From NCBI RefSeq assembly GCF_004299445.1, contig NZ_SCTC01000067.1, positions 1 through 42,873 of the forward strand: a DNA stretch of 42,873 bases, read 5' to 3'. Positions 8,487 through 18,241 of this stretch are shown one piece after another; position 1 is the stretch's first letter; the number at the start of each line of letters is the position of its first letter. Source of the DNA: Phenylobacterium sp. (GTDB lineage: Bacteria; Pseudomonadota; Alphaproteobacteria; Caulobacterales; Caulobacteraceae). A program made the translations under genes and the position numbers. Under the pieces are notes generated by a model that worked only from the letters and a program-made list of their open reading frames with translations, searched no databases and was not told the DNA's origin.

Positions 8487-8539
8487 GCTCTCTATGGGAG
8501 AGCAGGGGTTGACTCCGCGGGTTCGCGCCTCAAGAACCC
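8487..8539 (+). promoter_or_regulatory. Structured leader/promoter region upstream of gap
   Basis: The 161-base gap before gap holds GCTCTC-tatgg-GAGAGC (8487-8503), a TTGACT -35-like box (8509-8514), and GGGTTC-n9-GAACCC (8519-8524 and 8534-8539). The second repeat would cover the -10 region. These are candidate regulator-binding sites or RNA hairpins controlling the gap-pgk-fba cluster. No clear -10 box is visible. Confidence 0.35.
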
Positions 8540-8571
8540 GGCCACACAAAAATTCGAAGGAGCTCCGCCTC

Positions 8572-9582
8572 ATGGCTGTCCGCGTCGCCATCAACGGTTT
8601 CGGTCGCATCGGCCGCCTGGTCCTGCGCTCGATCGTGGAACACGGCCGCAAGGACATCCAGGTGGTCGCCATCAACGACCTGGGCCCGGTCGAGACCAAC
8701 GCCCACCTGCTTCGCTACGACAGCGTGCATGGCCGCTTCCCGGCCGAGGTGAAGGTCGACGGCGACTACATCGAGGTGGCGGGCCACGGCCGCATCAAGG
8801 TCACCGCCGAGCGGGACCCCTCCAAGCTCCCGCACAAGGACCTGGGCGTCGACATCGCGCTTGAGTGCACCGGCATCTTCACCAGCAAGGAAAAGGCCCA
8901 GGCCCACCTGGACGCCGGCGCCAAGCGGGTGATCATCTCGGCCCCGGGCACGAACGTCGACAAGACCATCGTCTACGGCGTGAACCACAGCACGCTGACC
9001 AAGGACGACGTGATCATCTCGAACGCGTCGTGCACCACCAACTGCCTGGCCCCGGTGGCCCACGTGCTGCAGGAGCTGTGCGGCATCGAGCGTGGCTACA
9101 TGACCACGATCCACTCCTACACGGGCGACCAGCCCACGCTGGACACCCTGCACAGCGACCTCTACCGCGCCCGCGCCGCGGCCATGTCGATGATCCCGAC
9201 CTCCACCGGCGCCGCCAAGGCCCTGGGCCTGGTGATCCCGGCCCTGGCCGGCAAGCTGGACGGCAGCTCGATCCGCGTGCCGACCCCGAACGTCTCCGTG
9301 GTCGACCTGAAGTTCGTCCCCGGCAAGTCGGTGACCGCGGCCGAGATCAACGCGGCCCTCGAAGCCGCCGCCAACGGCGCGCTGAAGGGCGTGCTGGCGG
9401 TTACCAAGGACCCGCTGGTCTCGATCGACTTCAACCACAACCCCGCCAGCTCGACGGTGGCCCTGCCCCAGACCCAGGTGATCGACGGCGGCCTCGGCCG
9501 CGTCCTCAGCTGGTACGACAACGAGTGGGGCTTCTCGACCCGGATGAGCGACACCGCCGTCCACATGGCGTCGCTGATCTAA
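8572..9582 (+). CDS. gap: Glyceraldehyde-3-phosphate dehydrogenase, type I
   Basis: This 336-residue enzyme catalyses the oxidative phosphorylation of glyceraldehyde 3-phosphate to 1,3-bisphosphoglycerate in the cytoplasm. Seen are the Rossmann motif INGFGRIGR (7-15), Asp36 in INDLG, the catalytic Cys154 in NASCTTNC, His181 in [10 protein letters not shown], and the C-terminal [18 protein letters not shown] lies nine bases before the ATG at 8572. It leads a gap-pgk-fba cluster with a 9-base gap to pgk, so the three genes are almost certainly co-transcribed. Confidence 0.97.
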   Translation: MAVRVAINGFGRIGRLVLRSIVEHGRKDIQVVAINDLGPVETNAHLLRYDSVHGRFPAEVKVDGDYIEVAGHGRIKVTAERDPSKLPHKDLGVDIALECTGIFTSKEKAQAHLDAGAKRVIISAPGTNVDKTIVYGVNHSTLTKDDVIISNASCTTNCLAPVAHVLQELCGIERGYMTTIHSYTGDQPTLDTLHSDLYRARAAAMSMIPTSTGAAKALGLVIPALAGKLDGSSIRVPTPNVSVVDLKFVPGKSVTAAEINAALEAAANGALKGVLAVTKDPLVSIDFNHNPASSTVALPQTQVIDGGLGRVLSWYDNEWGFSTRMSDTAVHMASLI

Positions 9583-9591
9583 GAGACGACG

Positions 9592-10785
9592 ATGACCTTC
9601 CGAACCCTCGACGACGCCGATCTGCAGGGCCGGCGCGCCCTGGTTCGTGTGGACTTCAACGTGCCGATGGCCGACGGGCAGGTGTCTGACGACACCCGCC
9701 TGCGCGCCGCGCTGCCGACGATCGAGAAGCTGCGCAAGGGTGGCGCCAAGACCATCCTTTTGGCGCACTTCGACCGGCCCAAGGGCAAGCGCGTCCCCGA
9801 GATGAGCCTGAAGCCCGTCGTCGGCCCGCTCAGCAAGCTGGTCGGCGCGACCGTGACCTTCGCCGACGATTGCGTGGGCGACGATGCGGCGAAAGCCGTG
9901 GCGGCCATGAGGGACGGCGACGTCCTGCTTCTGGAAAACGTCCGCTATCACGCGGGCGAAGAGAAGAACGAGGCCGACTTCGCCCAGGCGCTGGCGGCCA
10001 ATGGCGACCTCTTCGTCAACGACGCCTTCTCGGCCGCCCACCGGGCGCACGCCTCCACCGAAGGCCTGGCCCGCCTGCTGCCCGCCTACGCCGGCGAGCA
10101 GATGCGCAAGGAGCTGGAGGCGCTGGACGCGGCGCTCGGCAATCCGCAGCGGCCGGTGCTGGGCATCGTCGGCGGCGCCAAGGTGTCGACCAAGCTCGAC
10201 CTCCTGAACAACCTGGTCGGCAAGCTGGACTACCTCGCCATCGGCGGCGGCATGGCCAACACCTTCTGCTACGCGCAGGGCGCCGAGGTCGGCGGGTCGC
10301 TGTGCGAAAAGGAGATGGCCGACACCGCCCGCGAAATCCTCAAGAAGGCCGAGGCCTCGGGCTGCAAGGTCCTCCTGCCGGTGGACGTGGTGGTGGCGAA
10401 GGATCTGGCCCCCAACGCCCCGAACCGCACGATCGACCTGGCCGCGGGCGTCCCGGCCGACGAGAAAATCTTCGACATTGGCCCCAAGGCCCTGGCCCAG
10501 GTGCTGGCGGCGATGGATGCGGCCAAGACCCTGATCTGGAACGGCCCCTTCGGCGTCTTCGAGGTGGAACCGTTCGACAAGGCCACGGTTGAATCGGCGA
10601 AGCACGCGGCCGCTCTGGCCAAGGCCGGGAAGCTGGTGGCGGTGGCGGGCGGCGGTGATACCGTGGCGGCCCTCAACGCGGCCGGCGTCTCTTCGGACTT
10701 CACGTTCGTATCGACTGCGGGCGGCGCGTTTCTTGAATGGATGGAAGGCAAGGAGCTGCCCGGGGTGGCCGCTCTGGCCCGGTAA
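9592..10785 (+). CDS. pgk: Phosphoglycerate kinase
   Basis: This 397-residue enzyme transfers the acyl phosphate of 1,3-bisphosphoglycerate to ADP. Seen are the substrate-binding [10 protein letters not shown] near the N-terminus, the [10 protein letters not shown] loop, [12 protein letters not shown], and the C-terminal nucleotide-binding GGGDTVAAL and [18 protein letters not shown]. Normal full length. It starts nine bases after gap and is followed after 20 bases by fba. Confidence 0.97.
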   Translation: MTFRTLDDADLQGRRALVRVDFNVPMADGQVSDDTRLRAALPTIEKLRKGGAKTILLAHFDRPKGKRVPEMSLKPVVGPLSKLVGATVTFADDCVGDDAAKAVAAMRDGDVLLLENVRYHAGEEKNEADFAQALAANGDLFVNDAFSAAHRAHASTEGLARLLPAYAGEQMRKELEALDAALGNPQRPVLGIVGGAKVSTKLDLLNNLVGKLDYLAIGGGMANTFCYAQGAEVGGSLCEKEMADTAREILKKAEASGCKVLLPVDVVVAKDLAPNAPNRTIDLAAGVPADEKIFDIGPKALAQVLAAMDAAKTLIWNGPFGVFEVEPFDKATVESAKHAAALAKAGKLVAVAGGGDTVAALNAAGVSSDFTFVSTAGGAFLEWMEGKELPGVAALAR

Positions 10786-10805
10786 GAGACAGGTTGGGAT
10801 CTGAA

Positions 10806-11891
10806 ATGGCTCGCATCACGCTTCGACAGCTCCTGGATCACGCGGCCGAGCACGGCTACGGCGTGCCGGCGTTCAACATCAACAACATGGAACAGGCGCT
10901 GGCGATCATGGAGGCCGCGGAGGCCACCGACTCGCCGGTGATCATGCAAGCCTCGCGCGGCGCGCGGTCCTACGCCAACGACGTGGTGCTGAAGCACCTC
11001 ATCGACGCCATGGCCGAGATGTACCCGCACATCCCGATCTGCATGCACCAGGACCACGGCAACAACGAAGCCACCTGCGCCACTGCGATCCAGTACGGCT
11101 TCACCTCGGTGATGATGGACGGCTCGCTGAAGGCCGACGGCAAGACGCCGGCCGACTACGACTACAACGTCAAGGTCACCAAGAACGTCGTCGACATGGC
11201 CCACTGGGTCGGCGCCTCGGTCGAGGGCGAGCTGGGCGTACTGGGCAGCCTCGAGACCGGCATGGGCGAGAAGGAAGACGGCCACGGCTTCGAGGGCAAG
11301 CTGGGCCACGACCAGCTGCTGACCGATCCGGACCAGGCCGTGGACTTCGTGAAGGCCACCCAGGTCGACGCCCTGGCCATCGCCATGGGCACCAGCCACG
11401 GCGCCTACAAGTTCACGCGCAAGCCCGACGGCGACGTCCTGGCCATGAACGTGATCGAGGAAATCCACCGCCGCCTGCCCAACACCCACCTGGTGATGCA
11501 CGGCTCGTCCTCGGTGCCGCAGGACCTGCAGGACCTGATCAACAAGTACGGCGGCGAGATGCCCCAGACCTGGGGCGTGCCGGTCGAAGAGATCCAGCGC
11601 GGCATCAAGCACGGCGTGCGCAAGATCAACATCGACACCGACAACCGCATGGCCATCACCGCGGCCATCCGTCAGGTGTTCGTCGAGAAGCCCGGCGAGT
11701 TCGACCCGCGCAGCTACCTGAAGCCCGCCAAGGAAGCGATGCGCAAGGTCTGCATCCAGCGCTTCGAGGAGTTCGGCACCGCCGGCCACGCCTCGTCGAT
11801 CAAGGCGATCCCGCTCTCGGCCATGGCCAAGCGCTATGCCTCGGGCGAGCTGTCGCCCAAGATCGGCATCACCCAGGTCGCCGCCGAGTAG
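10806..11891 (+). CDS. fba: Fructose-bisphosphate aldolase, class II
   Basis: This 361-residue zinc-dependent aldolase cleaves or forms fructose 1,6-bisphosphate. Signatures are [13 protein letters not shown] near the N-terminus, the metal/catalytic [38 protein letters not shown] and the metal-ligand His in VMHGSSS. The longer insert and the overall sequence fit the Calvin-cycle-type class II subgroup rather than the E. coli FbaA subgroup. No other Calvin-cycle gene apart from tkt is in the window. I chose the ATG at 10806; in-frame codons upstream lie inside pgk. Confidence 0.95.
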   Translation: MARITLRQLLDHAAEHGYGVPAFNINNMEQALAIMEAAEATDSPVIMQASRGARSYANDVVLKHLIDAMAEMYPHIPICMHQDHGNNEATCATAIQYGFTSVMMDGSLKADGKTPADYDYNVKVTKNVVDMAHWVGASVEGELGVLGSLETGMGEKEDGHGFEGKLGHDQLLTDPDQAVDFVKATQVDALAIAMGTSHGAYKFTRKPDGDVLAMNVIEEIHRRLPNTHLVMHGSSSVPQDLQDLINKYGGEMPQTWGVPVEEIQRGIKHGVRKINIDTDNRMAITAAIRQVFVEKPGEFDPRSYLKPAKEAMRKVCIQRFEEFGTAGHASSIKAIPLSAMAKRYASGELSPKIGITQVAAE

Positions 11892-11944
11892 CGCCCTCTA
11901 ACGGGCCTGGACATGCGCCGCCGCGACTCTGGAAGGGCAGCGCG

Positions 11945-12553
11945 ATGAAGTTCCTCGTGGTCGACGATCACGCGGTCGTGCGCGAGGGCCTGAGCGCCGT
12001 TCTTCGCGGCCTGGCCCCGGAAGCGACGGTGCTGGAGGCGGCCGATTGCGCGTCGGCCCTCTCGCTCGCAGCCGGTCATGCCGACCTCAGCCTGGTGCTG
12101 ATGGATCTGACGATGCCCGATGCGGCGGGGCTGTCCGCGGTGGCGTCATTCGTGGCGGCCCATCCCGCGACGCCGCTGATGGTGGTTTCGTCTTCGGAGG
12201 CGCCGTCCGACGTGCGCGCCGCCCTCGCCCTGGGCGCCCTGGGCTATGTGGCCAAGTCGGCCAACGCCTCGACCCTCGCGGCGGCGATCCGGCTGGTGTT
12301 GTCGGGCGAGGTCTATGTTCCGCCGTTCATGGCGCAGGCCGCCGCAGAGGCGCACACGGCCCCCGGCGCCGCGGACGCCCTCACCGCCCGGCAGCAGGCG
12401 GTGCTGGCCCTGATCCGCGACGGGGTGTCCAACAAGGAGATCGCCTACCGGCTGGGCGTGACGGAGGGGACCGTGAAGGCCCACCTGACCGCGATCTTCA
12501 GGCTGCTGGGCGTCACCAACCGCAGCGAAGCGGCCCGCCTGGCTCGGGACTGA
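11945..12553 (+). CDS. NarL/LuxR-type response regulator
   Basis: This 202-residue regulator has an N-terminal receiver domain (VVDDH at 5-9, phosphoacceptor Asp54 in VLMDLTMPD, switch Ser in VVSSSEA, Lys in YVAKSAN) and a C-terminal LuxR-type HTH starting LTARQQAVLALI with NKEIAYRLGVTEGTVKAHL. GGAAGGG precedes the ATG. It converges with a hybrid histidine kinase gene ten bases away, so that kinase is the likely partner. Its own downstream targets are unknown. Confidence 0.9.
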   Translation: MKFLVVDDHAVVREGLSAVLRGLAPEATVLEAADCASALSLAAGHADLSLVLMDLTMPDAAGLSAVASFVAAHPATPLMVVSSSEAPSDVRAALALGALGYVAKSANASTLAAAIRLVLSGEVYVPPFMAQAAAEAHTAPGAADALTARQQAVLALIRDGVSNKEIAYRLGVTEGTVKAHLTAIFRLLGVTNRSEAARLARD

Positions 12554-12563
12554 TCGCCTGGCG

Positions 12564-14321
12564 TCAGGCCGTCTGACGGTCGCGCAGCAGCTGGCCGATG
12601 GCCGCCCGCAGGACGGCGTGAGGCACGGGCTTGTGCAGCACCAGATCGCTCGGGCTGTCGGCCGCAGCGGCCGTCGCATCCCCCGTGACCAGCAGGGCGG
12701 GGATCTCCGCGCCGCAAACCGCGCGGAGCCGCCGGAGGGCCTCGACTCCCGTTTCGCCGCCCCGCAGCCGGCTGTCGCAGATGATCAGGTCGGGCGTGGC
12801 GTCTTCGCCCAGTCGCGCCAGGGCCTCCGCGGCCGAGCCCGCCGCCAACACCCGGTGGCCCCAACGGGTCAGGAGCGCCGCCATGGCCCGCTGGATCGCG
12901 TCCTCGTCGTCGACCACCACGATGAAGCCGGTCCGCAAGGCGCCCACGGCGATCGGCGGCGGGACGGGAGCAGGAAGGTCTTCCGGACGTCCCCGGGGCA
13001 GGGTCACGCGGAAGACGCTGCCCCGGCCCGGCGTCGAGCGGACGTCGAGGTCGGCTTCGATCAGCTGGGTGATGCGGCGCACGATGGCCAGGCCCAGGCC
13101 CAGACCCTTCTCGCGATCGCGCTCGGGATTATCGACCTGGTAGAACTCCTCGAAGATCGCGTCGGCGTGAGCCGGCGCGATCCCGCGCCCGGTGTCCCAC
13201 ACCTCGATCGCCACCTTGCCGCCCCGCCGCCGCGCACCCACCACGACGCCGCCCGCGTCCGTGTACTTCACCGCATTGGAGATCAGGTTCCGCAGCACCT
13301 GTTCCAGGAGGACCGGGTCGCTGACCGTCACCAGCGAGGTGGGCGCCAGCCGAAGGGTGACGCCCTTGACGGCGGCCTGGGCCGCATAGTCCACGACGAG
13401 GCGGGCGAGCAGCGGGCCGAGGGCCAGCGGCTCGGGCCGGGTCTGGACGACTCCGGCGTCGAGCCGGGAGACGTCCAGCAGCACGGCGAACAGGGTGTCC
13501 AGCGCGCGCACTGAGCCCGTGATGTGGTCCGCCAGCCGCCGCGCCTGCGGCGACAGCCGCAGCTCGCTCAGGGCGCCGGCGAAAAGGCCAAGGGCGTGGG
13601 CGGGCTGGCGCAGGTCATGGCTGGCGGCGGCGAGGAAGCTGGACTTGGCGCGGTTGGCCTGGTCGGCCCGTTCGCGCTGCAGGCGCAGATCCTCGATCAG
13701 CCGGATGTTCTCGAAGCGCAACTCCAGGCCGTTGACGAACTGGCGCCCCACCACCACGGCCAGGGCAGGCGCCGCCACCAGGAACGTGAGTGTCAGGACC
13801 GTGAGCGCCTCATGGAACGGGTACGACTGGAAGAGGCCCACCACCAGCTGCGGCGTCACGATGGGAAGCGCCAGCGCGAGATAGGCCGGCAGGTAGGCGC
13901 TGAACACCGGCAGGGCGCCCAGAACCACCATGCCGGACACCAGCAGCACGATCACCGCCTGGGCCGTGTCGGTGGGCGAGGTCATCCAGACGGCGCCGGG
14001 AATCCAGGTGGCGCCCTGCAGGCCGGTCAGGACCGTGAAGGCGAGCGCCCAGGGCCGCCATTCGGCGTCGGCGGGCTGGCGCCGGCGAAAGCGGGCGCAC
14101 AGCAGATGGTGGCCGCCCACGAGCACGATGGTCATGGCGCAGAAGGCGGTCGCCGCGTCAGCGGCCATGCGTCCGTCACGGGCCAGGAACACCGCCAGCG
14201 TAATGGCCGCCAGGCCGCCCAGCGTTACGCCGACCGGGCTTCCCCGATAAAGCGCGCGAACCTGCTCGGCCCGGATCCAGTCCCGGCGTGAGGTGTCGTC
14301 GAGGCCGGACGGTCGATCCAA
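12564..14321 (-). CDS. Membrane-bound hybrid histidine kinase with C-terminal receiver
   Basis: This protein of about 585 residues has an N-terminal membrane region with five or six helices (roughly residues 30-195), a short coiled coil, a HisKA domain with phosphoacceptor His235 in ASHDLRQPAHALGLF, and an HATPase domain (N box NLISNAVKYTD, G1 VWDTGRGIAP, then EFYQVDN and GLGLGLAIV). It ends in a receiver with DDED at 471-474, Asp516 in ICDSRLRGG and Lys in VLHKPVP. The DLRQPxHALGLF kinases typically pair with a NarL-type regulator, which is found here convergent. The start is uncertain: the frame opens with TTG at 14321 and no clear ribosome site. Confidence 0.88.
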   Translation of the reverse strand: MDRPSGLDDTSRRDWIRAEQVRALYRGSPVGVTLGGLAAITLAVFLARDGRMAADAATAFCAMTIVLVGGHHLLCARFRRRQPADAEWRPWALAFTVLTGLQGATWIPGAVWMTSPTDTAQAVIVLLVSGMVVLGALPVFSAYLPAYLALALPIVTPQLVVGLFQSYPFHEALTVLTLTFLVAAPALAVVVGRQFVNGLELRFENIRLIEDLRLQRERADQANRAKSSFLAAASHDLRQPAHALGLFAGALSELRLSPQARRLADHITGSVRALDTLFAVLLDVSRLDAGVVQTRPEPLALGPLLARLVVDYAAQAAVKGVTLRLAPTSLVTVSDPVLLEQVLRNLISNAVKYTDAGGVVVGARRRGGKVAIEVWDTGRGIAPAHADAIFEEFYQVDNPERDREKGLGLGLAIVRRITQLIEADLDVRSTPGRGSVFRVTLPRGRPEDLPAPVPPPIAVGALRTGFIVVVDDEDAIQRAMAALLTRWGHRVLAAGSAAEALARLGEDATPDLIICDSRLRGGETGVEALRRLRAVCGAEIPALLVTGDATAAAADSPSDLVLHKPVPHAVLRAAIGQLLRDRQTA

Positions 14322-14382
14322 GGGGACGGCTGGGGTTCAGGGCGACGCCAACCTATGCGGGTAGCGGATATGGAAAAGCCGG

Positions 14383-15501
14383 TCAAACCGCCCCGGCGAC
14401 GGCGCCTCGCGTCCGCCGCCGCGCCGCGGCGCCAACCAGCCCGAAGCCCAGGATCATGAAGGCCCAGGCGCCGGGTTCCGGCACGGCGGCCGTCGAGGTG
14501 ATCGGCGTCAGGACGAAGCCGCGGCGCTTGCCGTTCACGAAGCCCTCGCCCGTGATCTGGCCCGCGTCGTTGATGTCGTAGGCCGCTCTCAGGTCCCACC
14601 CCAGCGCCGGGTCGATCAGCGTTTGCAACTGCAGCATCTCCGCGTCGCGACGCACGAAGGCCGTGAAGTCCCCGTTGTCGTCCTGCGACTCGCCGACCAC
14701 GACGCCCGCCAGATTGATCGCCCAGGGTATCGTCCGGAGAAAGGGCATGCCGCGGCCCAGCGGTCCGAAGGGGGTCATTGTCATACCGTCGTAGATGTAG
14801 GCGGTGGGTCCGGCGTCGCCGTAATCCGCCATTCCGATCACCCAACCGGCGTCGTTGAGATTGGTGACGACGACCGAGCCGCCGAGGTCCCCGATGTCCC
14901 GCATGCCCTCCGCCTGCGACCAGATGAACCCGCGGCCGCCGCTGTTCCCGGCCACCTCGCCGCGGTTGTTGATCGCGGTGGCCGAGCTGTGCAGATGGCC
15001 CGCCGCAAGGACGCCGAGGTCCGTCACGCCATCCGTCGTCCACACCGCCGCGCGGCTACGACCTTCGCCATTGAGCATGGAGCCGACCACGACGCCGGCA
15101 TTGTTCAGATCGCGCGGCTGATCGGACCGTCCGCCCAGCGACGGCAGCGCCACGACGCCGGCGTCGGTGGTGACAAACCCGCGGAACTGGCCTGTATCGA
15201 CCTGTCGATAGCCCGTCACATGTCCGGCATCGTTCAGCGCGCGGACTTCGCCGTTCCGAACCGTCAGCCCGCTGAGGTCGGTGACGCCTCCGCCGGCGAA
15301 CAGCGCCGGACCTCTGGAGTCGAAGCCCAGCACCGCCCCGTGACTGTTGATCCGGTACCCGGCGCTGACGCCGCCCGGCTGCGAGTCGGGCAGCTCCTTG
15401 ATCGTGTAGAGGGGCGCCGCGAGGGTCTGGCCCGCCCCGGCGGCGCCCAGGATTAAGGCGAGCGCGACGGCCCGAAGCCCGTTCAGCGGGTGGATGCTCA
15501 T
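14383..15501 (-). CDS. PEPxxWA-CTERM HAF-repeat surface protein, copy 1
   Basis: This 372-residue exported protein has a signal peptide ending near TLAAPLYT and a central series of HAF-type repeats (units such as GFIW..GM.DIG.LGG followed by IN..G.V.G). At the C-terminus it has VPEPGAWAFMILGFGLVG, then RRR: PEPxxWA motif, hydrophobic helix and basic tail, the sorting signal processed by exosortases. It should be secreted and held at or released from the cell surface. It is the promoter-distal member of three tandem paralogues on the minus strand; CAAGGAGACATCCC precedes the ATG. No exosortase gene is in the window. Confidence 0.85.
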   Translation of the reverse strand: MSIHPLNGLRAVALALILGAAGAGQTLAAPLYTIKELPDSQPGGVSAGYRINSHGAVLGFDSRGPALFAGGGVTDLSGLTVRNGEVRALNDAGHVTGYRQVDTGQFRGFVTTDAGVVALPSLGGRSDQPRDLNNAGVVVGSMLNGEGRSRAAVWTTDGVTDLGVLAAGHLHSSATAINNRGEVAGNSGGRGFIWSQAEGMRDIGDLGGSVVVTNLNDAGWVIGMADYGDAGPTAYIYDGMTMTPFGPLGRGMPFLRTIPWAINLAGVVVGESQDDNGDFTAFVRRDAEMLQLQTLIDPALGWDLRAAYDINDAGQITGEGFVNGKRRGFVLTPITSTAAVPEPGAWAFMILGFGLVGAAARRRTRGAVAGAV

Positions 15502-15530
15502 GGGATGTCTCCTTGAAAGTGCGGGCTTGG

Positions 15531-16634
15531 CTACGCCGCAACGGGCCGCCGGCGGAGGCTGGCGCCGGCCGCGCCAAAGCCCAGGATCATCAGCGCCCAG
15601 GCCCCGGGCTCAGGAACCGCGCCGGTCGTCTTGATCGGGGTCAGGATGAACGCGCTCTGCCGCCCGTTCACGTAGCCGGCGCCCGTGATCTGGCCTGCGT
15701 CGTTGATGTCGTAGGCGGCGGCCAGCTCCCACCCCAGCGCCGGGTCGATCAGCGTCTGCAACTCCAGGGTCTCGCCGTCGCGGCGGACGAAGGCGGTGAA
15801 CCACCGGTCGTCGCGCTGGGAAACCCCGACCGCCACGCCGTCCCGATTGATCGCCCAGGGCTGGGTCGACAGGAACGGCGTGACCTTCCCGATCGGGCCG
15901 AAGGCGCTCATCGTGGCGCCGTTGTAGATGAAGGCGCTGGTGGCGCCGCCGGGGACGAGTTCCGAGAGGCCGGTGACCCAGCCGTTGTCGTTGATGTCGG
16001 TGACGGTCGTGGCGCCGCCCAGCGTGCCGATATCGACGAAGCCCCCGGCAGCGGTCCAGGTGAAGCCTCGGGGGCCGCTGTTGCCGGCCACCTGGCCCAG
16101 GTTGTTGATCGCCACAGCCCGCGCGTTTCTCTGGCCCGGCATGACGCCGAAGTCGAGCACGCTGGAGGAGGTCCAGATCGCGGCGTGTTCATGGCCCTGG
16201 AGGGTGATCATGCTGCCCGCGGCGACGCCGGCGTTGTTCATGTCCACCGGCGCGTCGACGCGATAGCCGAGGGACGGCAGCGGGATGAGCCCCGTGGCGT
16301 CGGTCTGGAACCCGCGCACCCCGCCGCCCGCACCAAGGCCATACCCAACGACGTACCCCGCATCGTTGAGTCCACGGACGAGGCCGCTGGGCCCGGCCAG
16401 GGGGCTGAGGTCGGTGACGCCGCCGCCCGCGAACAGCGCCGCATGTCCGGAGTCGAAGCCCAGCACGGTCCCGCTGCTGTTTATCCGGTAGCCGACGCTG
16501 GACCCGCCGGCCTGCGAGGCCGGAAGCTCGGTGATCGTGTAAAGGATCGCGGCCGCGGCCTGACCCGCGCCGGCGGCGGCCAGAGTCAGGGCGAGAGTCA
16601 TCGTGCGCAGGGCGCGGAGGGGCTGGATCGTCAC
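15531..16634 (-). CDS. PEPxxWA-CTERM HAF-repeat surface protein, copy 2
   Basis: This 367-residue paralogue of the flanking genes starts with GTG at 16634, behind the same ribosome site as copy 1 (CAAGGAGACATCCT). The signal peptide contains TMTLALTLAAAGAGQAAAA and is followed by ILYTITELPASQAGG, closely matching the other copies. HAF-like repeats fill the middle. The C-terminus VPEPGAWALMILGFGAAG plus SLRRRP is a PEPxxWA sorting signal. It is separated by 29 bases from copy 1 and 24 bases from copy 3. Copies 2 and 3 look closer to each other at both termini than to copy 1, suggesting stepwise duplication. Confidence 0.85.
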   Translation of the reverse strand: MTIQPLRALRTMTLALTLAAAGAGQAAAAILYTITELPASQAGGSSVGYRINSSGTVLGFDSGHAALFAGGGVTDLSPLAGPSGLVRGLNDAGYVVGYGLGAGGGVRGFQTDATGLIPLPSLGYRVDAPVDMNNAGVAAGSMITLQGHEHAAIWTSSSVLDFGVMPGQRNARAVAINNLGQVAGNSGPRGFTWTAAGGFVDIGTLGGATTVTDINDNGWVTGLSELVPGGATSAFIYNGATMSAFGPIGKVTPFLSTQPWAINRDGVAVGVSQRDDRWFTAFVRRDGETLELQTLIDPALGWELAAAYDINDAGQITGAGYVNGRQSAFILTPIKTTGAVPEPGAWALMILGFGAAGASLRRRPVAA

Positions 16635-16658
16635 AGGATGTCTCCTTGCTGTGTGGGC

Positions 16659-17765
16659 TCAGGCCGCCAGCCGGCGGCGGCGGAGGCTGGCGCCGGCCGC
16701 GCCGAAGCCCAGGATCATCAGCGCCCACACGCCGGGTTCGGGGACGGCGCCGCTGGTCTCGATCGGGGTCAGCAGGTAGGCGCTCTGTCGGCCGTTCACG
16801 AAGCCGAAGCCGGTGATCTGGCCGCGGTCGTTGATGTCGCGCGCTGTGCGCAGATCCCAGCCGAGCACCGGATCGATCAGGGACTGCAGCTCGAAGGTCG
16901 CGCCCTCGCGATAGACGAAGGCCGAGAAGATCCCGTCGTCGCGCTGAGACTCCCCGACGACGGCGCCGCCGGCGTTGATCGCCCGGGCGAAGCTGTTCAG
17001 CGAGGGGAAGAGCTGGCCGATGTCTCCGATCGGCTTCATGACCAGGCCGTCGTAGACAAAGCCGCTGACCCGGCCGTGCGGCGTCAGCTCGGAGAAGCCC
17101 GCCAGCCAGCCCGCGTTGTTGATGCCCTGCACGACGGTCGCCGCCCCGGGCCCACCCAGCGCGCCGATGTCCGTCATCCCGGAGCCGGCTTTCCAGATAA
17201 ACCCGTGGATGCCGCTGTTGCCGGCGATCTGGCCGGCGTCGTTGATCCCCACGGCTTCGCTGCTGAGGTCGTCCGGCAGGACCCCCAGGTCATAGATCCC
17301 GCCTGCGTTCCAATAGGCGGCGCGGCGGGCGCCGCTCCGGAGCGTCAGCGTGCCGGCTATGACGTCATTGTTGTTGAGGTCCGTGGCGGTCTCGCCCGGG
17401 TCGCCCAGCGAGCCGAAGTTGGTCGTACCGCCCGGGGTGTTGAGGAACACCCGCGTCTCACCCGAGCCGTTCACCCGCGCCCCGGCCAGATGGCCGGCGT
17501 CGTTGATCGCCCCGACGCTGCCGCCCGGCCCGGCCAGGGGGGTAAGGTCGACGACGCCGCCCGACTTGAACAGCACGGTTCGGTCGCCGTCCCGGCCCAG
17601 CACCGTGCCGTCCCGATTCAGGCGCAGCCCTGCGCTGGCGGCGCCAGGCTGCGAGGCCGGCAGTTCGGTGATCGTATAGCGCGGCGCGGCCAGCACCGGT
17701 CCGGCGGCGGCCAGCGTCAGGGCGAGCGTCATCGTCCGCAGAACGCGGAGGCTTCGAGGCGTCAT
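16659..17765 (-). CDS. PEPxxWA-CTERM HAF-repeat surface protein, copy 3
   Basis: This 368-residue protein is the promoter-proximal member of the tandem set. Its signal peptide has the same core as copy 2 (RTMTLALTLAAAG), followed by YTITELPASQPG, HAF-type repeats, and VPEPGVWALMILGFGAAG plus SLRRRRLAA at the end. The ribosome site is a variant, CAAGGACAGACCC, before the ATG. It lies 23 bases downstream of the SnoaL-like gene on the same strand, so a five-gene unit (araC-like, snoaL-like, copies 3, 2, 1) is possible. Confidence 0.85.
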   Translation of the reverse strand: MTPRSLRVLRTMTLALTLAAAGPVLAAPRYTITELPASQPGAASAGLRLNRDGTVLGRDGDRTVLFKSGGVVDLTPLAGPGGSVGAINDAGHLAGARVNGSGETRVFLNTPGGTTNFGSLGDPGETATDLNNNDVIAGTLTLRSGARRAAYWNAGGIYDLGVLPDDLSSEAVGINDAGQIAGNSGIHGFIWKAGSGMTDIGALGGPGAATVVQGINNAGWLAGFSELTPHGRVSGFVYDGLVMKPIGDIGQLFPSLNSFARAINAGGAVVGESQRDDGIFSAFVYREGATFELQSLIDPVLGWDLRTARDINDRGQITGFGFVNGRQSAYLLTPIETSGAVPEPGVWALMILGFGAAGASLRRRRLAA

Positions 17766-17788
17766 GGGTCTGTCCTTGCTGTGGGGAC

Positions 17789-18211
17789 TCAGCCGGCCCG
17801 GATCGGGTCGTGCGGCTCGGCGAGGGGATCGATGTTGATGTTGGCGCCGTGGGCGATCGTCAGGTCGTCGCCGCGCGGGACGAGGACCAGGGTCATGCGG
17901 CTGCGGGTGGCGGGGAAGGCCCGGCCGTCAGGGGCCTGAAAGGCCGCCATGGCCCAGCGGATCACGGCCACCCGCGCGCCGCCCGGCAGCGCGACCTCGC
18001 TCTCGATCGCCTCCAGGCGGATCGGGGCGTCCTTGAACATGGACTGGCAGAAGACCTCGTGGGCCCGGGCGACGTCGTCGAAGCCCTGCCAGTGCATGCC
18101 AACCACGTTGACCCAATGGACCTCGGGCGCGTTCAGCGCCGCGAGCGCCGTCATGTCGGCGGCGTTCCAGGCGGCTTCATAGGCTCTTGCGAGACGTTCG
18201 ACGGTACTCAT
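17789..18211 (-). CDS. SnoaL-like/SgcJ-EcaC family protein
   Basis: This 140-residue protein of the NTF2-like alpha+beta barrel fold has an N-terminal helix RLARAYEAAWNAADMTALAAL followed by NAPEVHWVNVVGMHWQG, and later strands RMTLVLV and DLTIAHGANIN. This pattern matches the SgcJ/EcaC group of SnoaL-like proteins. The fold serves many small-molecule enzymes and binding proteins, so no substrate is assigned. It lies between the AraC-type regulator (30 bases upstream) and the PEP-CTERM genes. Confidence 0.72.
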   Translation of the reverse strand: MSTVERLARAYEAAWNAADMTALAALNAPEVHWVNVVGMHWQGFDDVARAHEVFCQSMFKDAPIRLEAIESEVALPGGARVAVIRWAMAAFQAPDGRAFPATRSRMTLVLVPRGDDLTIAHGANINIDPLAEPHDPIRAG

Positions 18212-18241
18212 GCGTCACTCCTTGGCCGGAGTGTGCCGCGA

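Noticed and set aside
14383..17765. CRISPR-like or short tandem repeats in the repetitive region
   Set aside because: The repetition is protein-level (HAF units and gene triplication); no regularly spaced identical DNA repeats occur.
15513..17939. Long plus-strand open frame across the three PEP-CTERM genes
   Set aside because: Its composition (Arg/Ala/Gly/Asp/His-rich) is the antisense shadow of the three minus-strand genes, which have signal peptides, repeats and sorting signals.
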